Source: Bathynomus jamesi
Taxonomy: Eukaryota > Arthropoda > Malacostraca > Isopoda > Cirolanidae
DNA length: 64,000 nucleotides
Direction: 5' to 3'
Assembly: GCA_023014485.1 (NCBI GenBank)
Contig: JAJOZX010000943.1
Span: forward strand, 1 to 64,000
The notes beneath the pieces are model-generated. The model was given only the letters and a program-made list of their open reading frames with translations. It did not search any database and was not told the origin of the DNA. Made by a program: the position numbers and the translations under genes. Positions 54,776-64,000 of this stretch are shown here, one piece after another. Within the stretch, counting starts at the first letter, position 1. The number at the start of each line of letters is the position of its first letter.

Positions 54776-55262
54776 TAGTGGTGGACCGGATATCATTTTT
54801 TCAACATCTTCGGATGCGGATTCGGATATTTAGTTAATTTATCAATATAATATAGAATTATGAATATATGACATAATTTTTCAAATTTCGTGATATTACT
54901 ATTATGGCAGGCAATGCATAAGAATTAAAATTAATATTAATGTTTTCATTATGATGAAAATAATAACTTTCTCAAGAGTTTCAGCCACAGAAAATTCGAA
55001 GAAACAAGTTTCATTCAATTTTCTGTGTTACCAGGTATTTATATTTTGAGGTTTATATATTTGTTTGTTCATTAATAATTAATACTTTACATGAAATGTG
55101 AATGACTGGGCCTTATAAGCTACTTTATAAGCTAATTTAATTGTAAATTGTATAATTTATTAGAGGTATTATCCGCATAACATCCGCAGTCAGAAGTGCA
55201 GATGCGGATGTTAAAAATGACGCGGATATCCGCATATGCGAATGCGGATATCCTGTCCACCA

Positions 55263-55265
<3 letters not shown>
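54776..55265. mobile_element. hAT-like MITE with GCGGAT arrays
   Basis: TAGTGGTGGACCGGATATC and GATATCCTGTCCACCACTA are inverted ends. CGGATGCGGAT-type words crowd the left 60 and the right 100 bases. The AT-rich centre has no ORF. TATATA-like sequence on both sides hides the target duplication. It is closely similar in plan to 37,061-37,604. Confidence 0.7.
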
Positions 55266-55299
<34 letters not shown>

Positions 55300-55303
<4 letters not shown>

Positions 55304-56012
55304 TCAACTGCAATGACCACGCAGTATATTAATGTATAGAAACGACGTAAATATTGAGGAGCGTTCTGAACACGAGGAAGAGAAATAACGAACAAATGAA
55401 AAATGAAGTCCCCGCCCGGGAATCGTACCCAGGATCTTCCGATTGCCGGTCAGATATGCTAACCACTACACCACAGGGCACACAATAGTCAGAAATCGTG
55501 ATTCTCCTACATAGGGCAGAAACCAATGCCCTAAGAGGGCACCCTCGCAAATCGTGAATATGTACATTCAACTGCAATGACCACGCAGTATATTAATGTA
55601 TAGAAACGACGTAAATATTGAGGAGCGTTCTGCACACGAGGAAGAGAAATAACGAACAAATGAAAATGAAGTCCTGGGTTCGATTCCCGGGCGGGGACTT
55701 CATTTTTCATTTGTTCGTTATTTCTCTTCCTCGTGTGCAGAACGCTCCTCAATATTTACGTCGTTTCTATACATTAATATACTGCGTGGTCATTGCAGTT
55801 GAATGTACATATTCACGATTGGTTTCTGCCCTATGTAGGAGAATCACGACTTCTGACTATTGTGTGCCCTGTGGTGTAGTGGTTAGCATATCTGACCGGC
55901 AATCGGAAGATCCTGGGTTCGATTCCCGGGCGGGGACTTCATTTTTTCATTTGTTCGTTATTTCTCTTCCTCGTGTGCAGAACGCTCCTCAATATTTACG
56001 TCGTTTCTATAC
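55300..56012. mobile_element. Inverted pair of tRNA-derived SINEs
   Basis: One copy runs on the minus strand (55,300-55,670, with part of a second), one on the plus strand (55,672-56,012); they meet at 55,672. The head reads CCTGTGGTGTAGTGGTTAGC (A-box), a loop with GGC where a tRNA anticodon would be, and GGGTTCGATTCCCGGG (B-box). The body contains TCGTGTGCAGAACGCTCCTC and ACTGCGTGGTCATTGCAGTT. The acceptor stem does not pair, so it is not a working tRNA gene. A body fragment recurs at about 57,430-57,480. Confidence 0.75.
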
Positions 56013-56076
56013 ATATATATATATATATATGATGAATTTCACAATTAAACACGTGAAATGAATGAAAGATGCAGAG

Positions 56077-56109
<33 letters not shown>

Positions 56110-56112
<3 letters not shown>

Positions 56113-56550
56113 GGGTCGCGCGTCTTAAGATACCTAAGCGCCACCACAGGCGAAAACGTACTTTTGATGGATATCACTATTTACACCCTTCCTCTATCGC
56201 GTGGTTTGGGTTATAATGACCTTACGACACTAGAAGTATGGTTGAAAACCTTATGAAGCGAACGACTTTTTTCACCTCTATCGTCAGCCAAAAGTTCACC
56301 CAAAGTTTGGCATAATAAGAAAATAAAAAAATAAAAAAAAATATATGTAAAATATAAAATATGACAATCTATTCCAAAATCTCATCAACATCTTCATTAA
56401 CATACTTAGAACTCTAAGTTAGCCTAAAATGAACGTTCTAGCTCAATTAATAACATAGATACTATTGCGAGAATATTGCTGAACTTTGGAGGCGATTTCT
56501 GGCGAGTTTTAATTTTGGCGCCTAGTTACCTTAAGACGCGGGACCCCCTC
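56110..56550. mobile_element. MITE with GAGGGGTC...GACCCCCTC ends
   Basis: Inverted ends of about 35 bases: GAGGGGTCGCGCGTCTTAAG then ATACCTAAGCGCCA; right, TGGCGCCTAGTTACCTTAAG then ACGCGGGACCCCCTC. ATAT on each side. The AT-rich interior has no ORF. It lies between two conserved segments of the left arm of the giant inverted repeat. Confidence 0.75.
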
Positions 56551-57038
56551 ATATATATACACACCGTAAAAATATACTGCATATTTGATAAGTTTACTGA
56601 TTCAATGTACAATAGTTGCATATTTCTTTCTTAAATACGTTAATCATAATTGGTAACTCAGTTCACAATCCTGTCAGATTTTCCAAACTAATTAATAATA
56701 AACATTTTTAAACGTATGTAATTTTTTCTAGTGATTTAACTGTAACGAGAAATAGTTATTATTATTATTATTATTGTTACCAATTACTGACTATAAATTA
56801 CACAGGCCTGCGAGTGAGAACTTTGTAGGAGAGATTTTCTTACTAATAACTGATTTTATATGACTCAATTACATTTGAAATGAAATGAAAAGGTTTATTG
56901 GCAGACTATAGTCCATATGATGAGAAAACTATTATGAAGTTACATTATGCAGTTAGACTAAAATATACGCGTTTAACCAACATAGCTATTATTATTTACT
57001 TTCAATTACCATCTTAAACATTGTTATTTGTTTATCGT

Positions 57039-57041
<3 letters not shown>

Positions 57042-57098
<57 letters not shown>
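57042..57098. repeat. (TA)n array
   Basis: About 28 TA units directly next to the mariner MITE at 57,100. Confidence 0.95.
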
Positions 57099-57099
<1 letters not shown>

Positions 57100-57102
<3 letters not shown>

Positions 57103-57328
57103 TGCGTTCAAAAGTCTTTCCGCAGTGAAACGCATAGAAAATTGAAAAACTACAATGTTTTCATTCAACCATGATTTAGTGATTTTATTACATAACCTTT
57201 TCATTTTACAGCATGTGTTCAAAGTGTTTTTCACCATTTTGCAGGCACAGAGCAACTCGTCTACACTTGTTGTCAAACACTTTTTTTAAAGTGTTGGTTG
57301 ACTGCGGAGAGACTTTTCGAACGCACTG
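57100..57328 (-). mobile_element. Deleted mariner MITE with transposase C-terminus
   Basis: CAGTGCGTTCAAAAGTCTTT and AGACTTTTCGAACGCACTG are inverted ends. Between them the minus strand still reads VFDNKCRRVALCLQNGEKHF, EHML, the closing GGxHFEHLL-type segment of mariner transposases. The rest of the gene is deleted. It is inserted in the left arm of the giant inverted repeat. Confidence 0.75.
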
Positions 57329-58311
57329 TGTGTATACATATATATATATGATGAATTTCACAATTAAGCACGTGAAACGAATGAATAATGCATTTTTCAT
57401 TATTCATTATTCGTTATTCATTATTCGTTATCTCTCCTCCTCGTGTGCAGAAGCGTTCCTTAACACTTATGTCGTTTCTATTCATATATATATATATATA
57501 TATATATCAAACTTTTTAAAAGGATTAGGATGAACATGCAGATACATGCAATTTATATTTCATAAGTTCAGTTATCGATACGTCTTCCTTCACTGTTGCG
57601 TAATCAAATCTGTTTTCCTCCTCTAAACATCCACTTAAAAATTATTACGAATATTGATTTATTGTTATTAATATATTTATATGTACAGATGTTAAGATTA
57701 TTTAAATTAAACATACTGATTTCAATTCCCTTCACAATAAAAGCCTCTTTCAAATCTACCTCAATCTTGCTATCTATTTCTCGCAGTAATTGTTTTCAGA
57801 CTAGTAGTAATTAAGTTTAACTTATAAATATATACATAAAAACGCAATATCCAAATAAGTAGGTTAGGGCAAAAAAAACTTTCCTTAATATTTCCATTTA
57901 ATAGAAAACGTCGAACAGGCTTTACAAGGCATAACTCTAGTATTTATCCTCGTAGCAAATGTTGTTGACTAAATATAGCACCAGTCTTTCATGGAGCAAT
58001 ACCACCAAAGTAGTTCAATACACACCTTCAATAATAATTCCAGCAAAGATCTTTCACTACACGGTCACTTCCGATTATCACAGGTCTGCATGAAAATCGA
58101 TTTCTTTATTTTGAGTTGTGATTCTGAAGCAGATCGCTGCGCTGAATTAAAAAATGCTACCAGTTTTTTTTCTATCACCAAGTTTTTAAAGGTATTAGCA
58201 AAACAATTTTGGGCGTTTTTGTAATTTTTTACCTTTTTTATCTTTAATAATTTCGTTTTTTTCATATTTTTTCAGATAGATAATTCTAACATTACATCTT
58301 TAAATTTTAAT

Positions 58312-59968
58312 ATGGCTTCTGAGGATTACCCATAGTCCAGACATATTTTGTTATATTTGTGGTCGTATGTTGTAAAACAAGGACAAATGTAACGACCTTC
58401 ATTAGAGAGCTTATCATGCTTATTTTGGAATTAAATTAGGAGATCAGACAAAAGTTGGGCTCCACACAAGGTTTGTCGTACGTGTGTTGCGGCACTAAGG
58501 AATTGGAGCAAAGGTAAAAAGAAAGTTTGCCATTTGGGATCCCTATGGTATGGCGCGAGCCTAGAAACCATACCGACGACTGCTACTTCTGTTCTTTCAA
58601 TGTTAAAGGTTATAATGCAAAGAATAAAGAGAGCCTTCAATACCCAAGTCTTCCATCTGCAATAAGGCCGACCCGTGGTCCAAGTTCCTATTCCCGCCCA
58701 CCCGAGAGTCTGGATCAATACAATTCAGATTCTGATTCAGCTCCAAATCCAGACAATGATGATGTTTATGAACAGCCAAGCTGACCGAGATCCTCCTAAA
58801 CCATTAACCCAAGCCGAACTAAATGACTTAGTCAGGGATTTGAATCTGCCTAAGGACTCTGCAGAACTTTTGTGGTCCTAGATTGCAGGAGAACAATTTA
58901 TTGGCATCCGACACATACTTCGCTTGGTCCGAATCGTGAGAAAGACTTCGTGCCTTTTTTCGAAGAAGATGGTCCCTTGGTATTTTGCAAGGACATCACA
59001 GGATTAGTGTGCAAGCTAGGCATCGAATACCAAACAGTGACTGGAGGTTGTTTATAGATTCCTCTAAAACCAGTCTAAAAGGAGTGTTACTGCACAACGG
59101 TAACAAAATATGCATCATCCCAGTGGCCCATTCTACTCATTTAAGAGACCTATGATAACATGAAACTGCTTCTGGAAAAAATTCAGTATCAAAATCACAG
59201 ATGGATATTGTGTGGGGATCTCAAAGTCCCTTTGCATGTTACTTGGGCAGCAATCAGGATACACTAAGATGCCATGTTTTCATCTGCGAATGGGATAGTC
59301 GAGCACGTGACCAGCACTGGAAGAGGAAAACTTGGCCTCCTAGAGAGAAATCTTATCCAGGATCAAAGAACATTTTACATGAACATCTAGTTGAACCAAA
59401 TAAAATCCTCCTACCACCCTTGCACATTAAGTTAGGCTTGATGAGCAGTATGTCAAAGCATTGAATAGAGAAGGTGAGTGTTTCAAGTACATTTGTTTCA
59501 AAATATCCAAAGATTAGCTACGAGAAATAAAAGGAAGGTGTTTTTTATATATCCTCAGATTAGAAAGTTATTGACAGACGATCATTTCCTGAACACAATG
59601 ACCAATAAAGAAAAAGAAGCATGGCTTGGTTTCAAAGATGTTTTGAAAACTTCTTGGGAAACTACAAAAGTCAAAATTATGAAAGACTGGTGGAAAATAT
59701 GCTTAAAAAGTTTTGCGCCTTAGGCTGCAACATAAGCCTGAAAGTTCACTTCTTATTTTTGCATCTTGACCGTTTTCCCGAAAATCTCGAAGATGTCAGT
59801 GAGGAGCAAGGGGAACGATTTCACCAGGACATCAAAACCATGGAAAGAAGATATCAAGGAAGATGGCATACAAATATGATGGCGGATTACTGCTGGTGTC
59901 TGCAACGAGATCAGCCTAACGCACAGCATAAGAAAACATCAAAGAAGCACCGGTTTAGTCGTCATTAG
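58312..59968 (+). pseudogene. Second orphan-family gene, decayed
   Basis: Start MASEDYP at 58,312, then several frames. Recognisable in order: FCYICGRM, YFGIKLGDQ, WAPHKVCRTCVAALRNWSKG, GIPMVWREPRNHTDDCYFCS (58,540), YPSLPSAIRPTRGPSSYS, LTQAELNDLVRDLNLPKDSA, FVPFFEEDGPLVFCKDITGL, LFIDSSKTSLKGVLLHNGNK (59,060), HLVEPNKILLPPLHIKLGLM (59,400), FLHLDRFPENLEDVSEEQGE, RFHQDIKTMERRYQGRWHTN, MMADYCWCLQRDQPNA, and a stop at 59,968. Three CxxC pairs suggest zinc binding. From memory the family is multi-copy and uncharacterised in arthropods and cnidarians. The IDSS and FHQD blocks may be catalytic, RNase H-like; this is inference. About eight frameshifts or stops. Confidence 0.65.
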
Positions 59969-60164
59969 TCAGATCTATCTTCGTAGTCTTAAGTCTTTGG
60001 AATAAGTCCTGAAATGTTTGCAAGTAAAGAAGGTAAATATATTTTGTTTCTTTCAGTTATTTTTTTATTCTTTCATAAACAAGCAATATGCTTGTCCAAG
60101 AGCTAGGAGCTATTTAATTCTGCTTTAATTAGGTTTTACTCTATCACCTAAAGATTTCGTGCTA

Positions 60165-60401
60165 CAAGGGGTGTTGTAATACCTCATCTGTCCCCAAATG
60201 TTAACCACCCATTGGTTTTGGGGGAGAGAGTATTTTGCTGGGAACGGGACTGGTTGTTATATATATTTACCCTACATTATTATGTAAGCGTTACTGTAGT
60301 CTATAACAACAAAATTTATGGTTTAGCATGTGCAATCCAATGTTGGTCTCGATAAGATGGTTCACATTTGGGGATAAATGGGGGATTTATGACACACCCT
60401 G
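60165..60401. mobile_element. MITE with CAAGGGGTGT/ACACCCTG ends
   Basis: Left CAAGGGGTGTTGTAATACCT and right ATTTATGACACACCCTG are inverted, with TA outside each; the inner words CCCCAAATGTTAACC and GGTTCACATTTGGGG pair too. No ORF. It lies next to the inner limit of the right arm of the giant inverted repeat. Confidence 0.65.
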
Positions 60402-60919
60402 TAGTAAGAAAACCATACGTGATGGGGAAAAACTAACTATATTTTTGAGATCAGCGCACTCAAATTATATAGAATCACCAACTAGTTTGTAAAAATCGAT
60501 CGACAAGTTTTCAAATGTGTACTGGTGTAATCGGAAGCGACCGTATAGTGAATGACCTTGCTGGAATTATTATTGAAGATGCGCATTGAACTACTTTGGT
60601 GGTATTGCTCCATGAAAGACTGGTGCTATAATTAGTCAACAACCTTTGCTACGAGGATAAATACTAGAGTTATGCCTTGTAAAGCCTACTCGACATTTCC
60701 TATTAAATGGAAATATTAAGGAAGGTTTTTTTTGCCGAAACCTACTTACTTGGATATTGCGTTTTTATGTATATATTTATAAGTTAAACTTAACTACTAC
60801 TAGTCTAAAAACAATTACTGCGAGAAATATATAGCAAGATTGGGGTTGATTTGAAAGAGGCTTTTATTGTGAAGGGAATTAAAATCAGCATGTTTAATTT
60901 AAATAATCTTAACATGTGT

Positions 60920-60974
<55 letters not shown>

Positions 60975-61142
60975 AATAACAATAACTCAATATTAGTAAT
61001 AGTGTTTAAGTGGATGTTTAGAGGAGGAAAACAGATTTGATTACGCAACAACGAAGGAAGACGTATCGATAATTATAATTGAACTAATGAAATATAAATT
61101 GCATGTATCTGCATGTTCGTTCATCCTAATTTTTTTTAAAAG

Positions 61143-61182
<40 letters not shown>

Positions 61183-61186
<4 letters not shown>

Positions 61187-61410
61187 GGTGAACCAAAAGT
61201 AGGTGGACAGTAGGTTGAATACGGTTTGTGTTATATTATATTATAACTATGGTGTTCATTATAACTATGGTGTTTGTGTTATATTATATTAAATATTATA
61301 ACTAAATTTATTTAAATTTTATTTTGTATTATAGTATACAAAAAAATTAAATATGTATTCTCAAAATAAACGTTATCATTTACTGTCCACCTACTTTTGG
61401 TTCACCCTAT
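61183..61410. mobile_element. Mariner-type MITE with GGTGAACCAAAAGTAGG ends
   Basis: GGTGAACCAAAAGTAGGTGG then ACAGTA at the left is inverted at the right. (TA)n lies on both sides. The AT-rich interior has a duplicated AACTATGGTGTT segment and no ORF. It is inserted in the right arm of the giant inverted repeat. Confidence 0.75.
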
Positions 61411-61814
<404 letters not shown>

Positions 61815-62271
61815 AAATAATAATGTCTAAGATGGTAATTGAAGGTAAATAATAATAGCTATGTTGGCTAAACACGTATATTTCAGTCTAAACTGCATAA
61901 TGTAACTTAATAAACTTAATAATCGTTTTTGTCATATGGATTATAGTCTGCAAGTAAACCTTTTCATTTCATTTCAAATGTAATTGAGTCATATAAAATC
62001 AGTTATTAGTAAGAAAAACTCTCTTACAAAGTTCTCACTCGCGGGCCTGTGTAATTTATAGTCAATTATTGGTAACAATAATAATAATAATAAATATTTC
62101 TCGTTACAGTTAAATCACTAGAAAAAATTACATATGTTTAAAAATGTTTATTATTAATTAGTTTGGAAAATCTGGCAGGATTGTGAACTGAGTTACCAAT
62201 TATGAGTAACGTACTTAAGAAAGAAATATGCAACTATTGTACATTGAATCAGTAAACTTATCAAATATACA

Positions 62272-62312
<41 letters not shown>

Positions 62313-63129
62313 TGCATCTTTTATTCATTTCACATGTTTAATTGTGAAACTCATCCCACGTATATACATAAAATGGTAAACAGGTAATAATGTTTAAGCT
62401 GGTAATTGATGAATAAACAATAGTTATGTTGGCTAAACTACCTAATGTAGCTTAATAGTATTTCTCATATGAGCTATATTCTGCCAATAAGCCTTTTCAA
62501 TTCATTTCATTTCCCTTCATTTCATATTAGCGTAGAATAAATGAATTTTAATTAGAAAAAGCAAAAGTTACCCTATAATTGAAAATAAAATTTTATTTTA
62601 ATTTTATTTAATATTTTTATTTAACTTCATATAATACAAATATTAAACAAAGAAATTGTTTTTGATTTTAAACGTGATTAATCTGAGTTTGTATTTTGTG
62701 ATGTTCTCATTTTGTTAACACATGAAAGTGGAATTACATTTGAAGAGGTATGTGGTATTGGATTATAATACAAGTCATTGTATGTTTTGAGGTCGATGCA
62801 TACTCTCGTTAGGCCTATTAAACCCTTTTTCAGACATTTATTTTAAGTTTTCATTTCTATTGTGTGGTCTAACGTGCTGGAACAAAAAATACTCGAATGT
62901 TTGTTTGTCTCTTTTTGTCTGTTTGTTTTTGTCTGTTTTTGTCTCATGAAAGACCGTGAAAGAACCCTACAGGCGGATTTTTCTCTCGTGAAGGAAGACG
63001 ATGATGAATCCTTTGTAATTTTTTTAATTTAAACATTTTTTCCCCTACACAAGGAGGATGGGGGCCCCCCTCAAGGAGCAGGACTCAAAGCACTCCAAAT
63101 TCCTCTAACCAAACGCGGCTATACTACTA

Positions 63130-63508
63130 CTCAGAACGGTCAACGGTGTCTTAGAGGGGTCTCTGGCTTATTTAATATCTTACAATGAAGAAGTAACTAA
63201 TATTATATTTATGAAACCTTTATTATTATTATTATTATTAACTCTCTGTTCTGTGTAAAAGAAACATTTGATTCACTATAACTGATTAAACTTTATCTCG
63301 CCTAAATTCAAATTAAAAATCGTATAAGCCGTTGTGTTTATTTTCTACTCTTTGGACTTTGATAACTGGGAAAAAGAAAATCAAGGGCCCACACAGTACT
63401 CCGCGATTGTGGGAATACGAAGAGTGAACTATTTCTGCATCCAGGAGTGCTTGTAATCCCTCTCTCGAGTAACATCCTAACTTTGCCCGAACTCGGGGAG
63501 AGGCGTAT

Positions 63509-63562
<54 letters not shown>

Positions 63563-63842
63563 GTTAAAATTTATGCAACCCATACGCAACTGTACATACA
63601 TAACATTACAGTGTGTGTGTGTGTGTGTGTGCTGTCGTTTCTTGTGGTGAAAAACTGCTCTAAAGTGAAAAAAAATATTCAATATTCTTCAGAAAAGTTT
63701 CAACTCTGAAATGTAAAATTTATGTTTTCGATAGAATTCCTGCAAGTGTCATATTTTTTCAAGGTTTATATATGTAGATAGTGTAATGGACCAACGCTGA
63801 GGCCGCTTTTGGATCTTTTCCTTTATAACACCCCCAATTTTG
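63130..63842. other. Spacer with microsatellites
   Basis: Beyond the giant inverted repeat. It holds (TTA)n near 63,222, (TA)n at 63,512-63,560 and (TG)n near 63,612. No gene is recognised. Confidence 0.5.
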
Positions 63843-63990
63843 GTTCGGTTAAGTCGTGATATTTGCTTTAAAACTAACAAAAATATCACGACTTAACTTA
63901 ACCAATCATCAAGGGCGTACAGTTGACCTAACCGGGCATTCAGTTAACCTAACCGGGCCTTCATTAACCTAACTATTAGTCGCTGGTTAA
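63843..63990. repeat. Palindromic core copy at the window edge
   Basis: GGTTAAGTCGTGATATTTGC and AAAATATCACGACTTAACTT form a hairpin; AACCAATCATCAAGGGCGTA, CAGTTGACCTAACCGGGCAT follow. This order equals that at 45,564-45,749 read in reverse. ACCTAACCGGG is repeated. The element may continue past the window end. Confidence 0.6.
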
Positions 63991-64000
63991 TTTTTACATT

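Noticed and set aside
55430..55935. Possible tRNA-Ala (GGC) genes
   Set aside because: A- and B-boxes are present but the acceptor stem does not pair, position 33 is C, and the units carry a repeated non-tRNA body. They are SINE heads.
59472..59480. GTGAGT that looks like a splice donor in the second orphan gene
   Set aside because: The family protein continues in frame through this site as NREGECFKYI, so it is coding sequence.

Overview
This window is non-coding eukaryotic DNA made almost wholly of transposable elements. I find no intact host gene, rRNA, functional tRNA or CRISPR array. It is AT-rich, dense in (TA)n arrays, and scattered with TTAGG/CCTAA-type strings, the arthropod-type telomere unit. 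Mariner, Tc1, hAT, Penelope-like, CR1-like, RTE-like and Jockey-like elements occur together. An arthropod is the best guess; the species cannot be read from the sequence.

Layout. 0-6 kb: short foldback elements built on a CCTAACC palindrome, plus a region rich in TTAACAGTAA motifs. 6.2-10.3 kb: a CR1-like LINE on the minus strand (SGNH esterase ORF1, endonuclease, reverse transcriptase), split by a deleted hAT. 10.5-16.5 kb: foldback MITEs, a LINE scrap, Penelope-like terminal repeats and a DD41D mariner-like element with only two stop codons. 16.6-20.9 kb: an RTE-like LINE holding a hAT MITE and a Tc1 element, the Tc1 itself holding another hAT MITE. 22-26 kb: a dimeric tRNA SINE, a dead Tc1, a foldback element and a Penelope-like element. 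26.3-29.3 kb: a Jockey-like LINE on the minus strand. 31-46 kb: two copies of one DD34D mariner sharing a deletion of the first catalytic Asp, two DD37D elements (one with a nested insertion), a 2.7 kb foldback, and hAT MITEs.

The two most interesting units come last. At 47,272-50,099 an orphan gene family (one reading frame, about 723 codons, a few stops) is bounded by TAGGG terminal inverted repeats and a 7/8-matching 8-bp target duplication. Its D, D, C-x3-H and RW motifs recall hAT transposases, so it looks like the transposase of an unusual hAT-like element. At 52,592-63,129 a 10.5 kb inverted repeat, with arms of about 2.4 kb once later insertions are removed, encloses a second decayed orphan gene (58,312-59,968). 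The arms end in matching TAGTAGTATAGCCGCG termini, which suggests a large long-TIR transposon.

A third theme is a series of probable hAT MITEs (11.7, 17.2, 18.5, 34.7, 37.1, 51.2, 54.8 kb), each with its own short word repeated below its ends, as if each family carried its own transposase-binding array. A fourth is a palindromic core that occurs with several different outer arms. All calls come from reading the sequence; no database search was possible.
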